Source: Orobanche coerulescens
Taxonomy: Eukaryota > Streptophyta > Magnoliopsida > Lamiales > Orobanchaceae
Assembly: GCA_033398695.1 (NCBI GenBank)
Contig: JAWKAU010000226.1
Location: 1-64,000 of the forward strand
Length of the DNA stretch: 64,000 bases
Reading direction: 5' to 3'
The notes beneath the pieces were generated by a model that worked only from the letters and a program-made list of their open reading frames with translations, was not told where the DNA came from and did no database searches. The translations under genes were made by a program, and so were the position numbers. Of this stretch, positions 63,772 to 64,000 are shown piece after piece; the stretch's first letter is position 1, and the number at the start of each line of letters is the position of its first letter.

Positions 63772-64000
63772 TGATACGAATTATCCCAGAAAGGTGGATA
63801 CGTATCGGACGGAGTGTGTGTATGAATGTCGTAGCGAAAGGCTTTTTACGATTATGTTGTTTTTGGATGTATTTTGTGGGAGTAATATCGAATATGACAA
63901 TGAAAATTCGAACAAATTAAAAATGGAAGTAATATCGGAAAAAGTGATAATATCGATCAAGAAGACTTGAACGATCAAGAACAAGGGTTTATCGAATTAG
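63772..64000 (-). mobile_element. TE-N: partial minus-strand LTR of the TE-G/TE-I family
   Basis: It begins TGATACGAATTATCCC, the reverse complement of an LTR 3' end, and follows 31548-31780 and 53903-54130 closely, including the ATCGAATTAG stretch at the window edge. The candidate TSD ggatt is at 63767-63771; its partner is outside. Whether this is a solo LTR or an element cannot be decided. Confidence 0.85.

Overview
The window is nuclear DNA of a flowering plant (species not identifiable) and consists entirely of nested transposable elements. I find no host gene, tRNA, rRNA or CRISPR. Evidence for a plant: tRNA-iMet-type primer-binding sites (TGGTATCAGAGC and variants), Ty3/gypsy Gag-Pol of plant chromovirus type, LTRs up to 2.6 kb and 5-bp target-site duplications (TSDs). 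Elements carry letters here.

Nesting, outermost first. TE-M (+) is the outer host. Its 5' LTR is seen at 30223-30333 and 60250-61148, its decayed pol at 61440-63751, and its 3' LTR starts at 63752, where TE-N's LTR (63772 onward) interrupts it. The 5' LTR of M received TE-F (minus, right end 30222, left end outside the window) and TE-L (30334-60244). F received TE-C (+, ends 4821, its LTR split by TE-A at 194-4371) and TE-D (5208-26736), a 10.5-kb Tekay/Del-like chromovirus with a chromodomain. D was hit by TE-B (8376-13205, in gag) and TE-E (19261-25472, in the 3' LTR). L received TE-G (minus, 31548-55117) and a 198-bp MITE (57620-57817). G contains TE-H (32815-53198), H contains TE-I (minus, 37586-51787), and one LTR of I contains TE-J (40676-45269) and TE-K (45575-51724). 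J and K are therefore six levels deep. Two flanking 5-bp TSDs support every insertion whose ends both lie in the window; in G's pair one base differs.

There are two functional classes. Autonomous-type elements (E, F, H, K, L; C by LTR; M more distant) carry one Gag-PR-RT-RNaseH-IN frame that looks CRM-like: DGGSCTN protease, YLDDILIYS reverse transcriptase, no canonical chromodomain. Non-autonomous elements (A, B, I, J, G) have the same LTR architecture but only 0.8-1.7 kb inside, with one gag-like or novel ORF and no protease, RT or integrase. The ORFs of I (503 aa) and G (442 aa once H is discounted) are open; A, B and J are decayed.

The most interesting signal is that the reading frame of E, F, H, K and L, and of non-autonomous I and G, runs through the polypurine tract into the U3 of the 3' LTR. 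The first ~130-180 bp of the LTR encode a conserved tail (core around RIDV, then TTTYLGEKT). In I and G this tail is joined to a shared module ([13 protein letters not shown], then TADIFE) whose end resembles the integrase C terminus. Other signals are composite LTRs, CGGCCG-centred palindrome arrays in unrelated LTR families, a palindromic TATA box, a stem-loop touching the primer-binding site, and a full-length H frame whose RT has lost a catalytic Asp.
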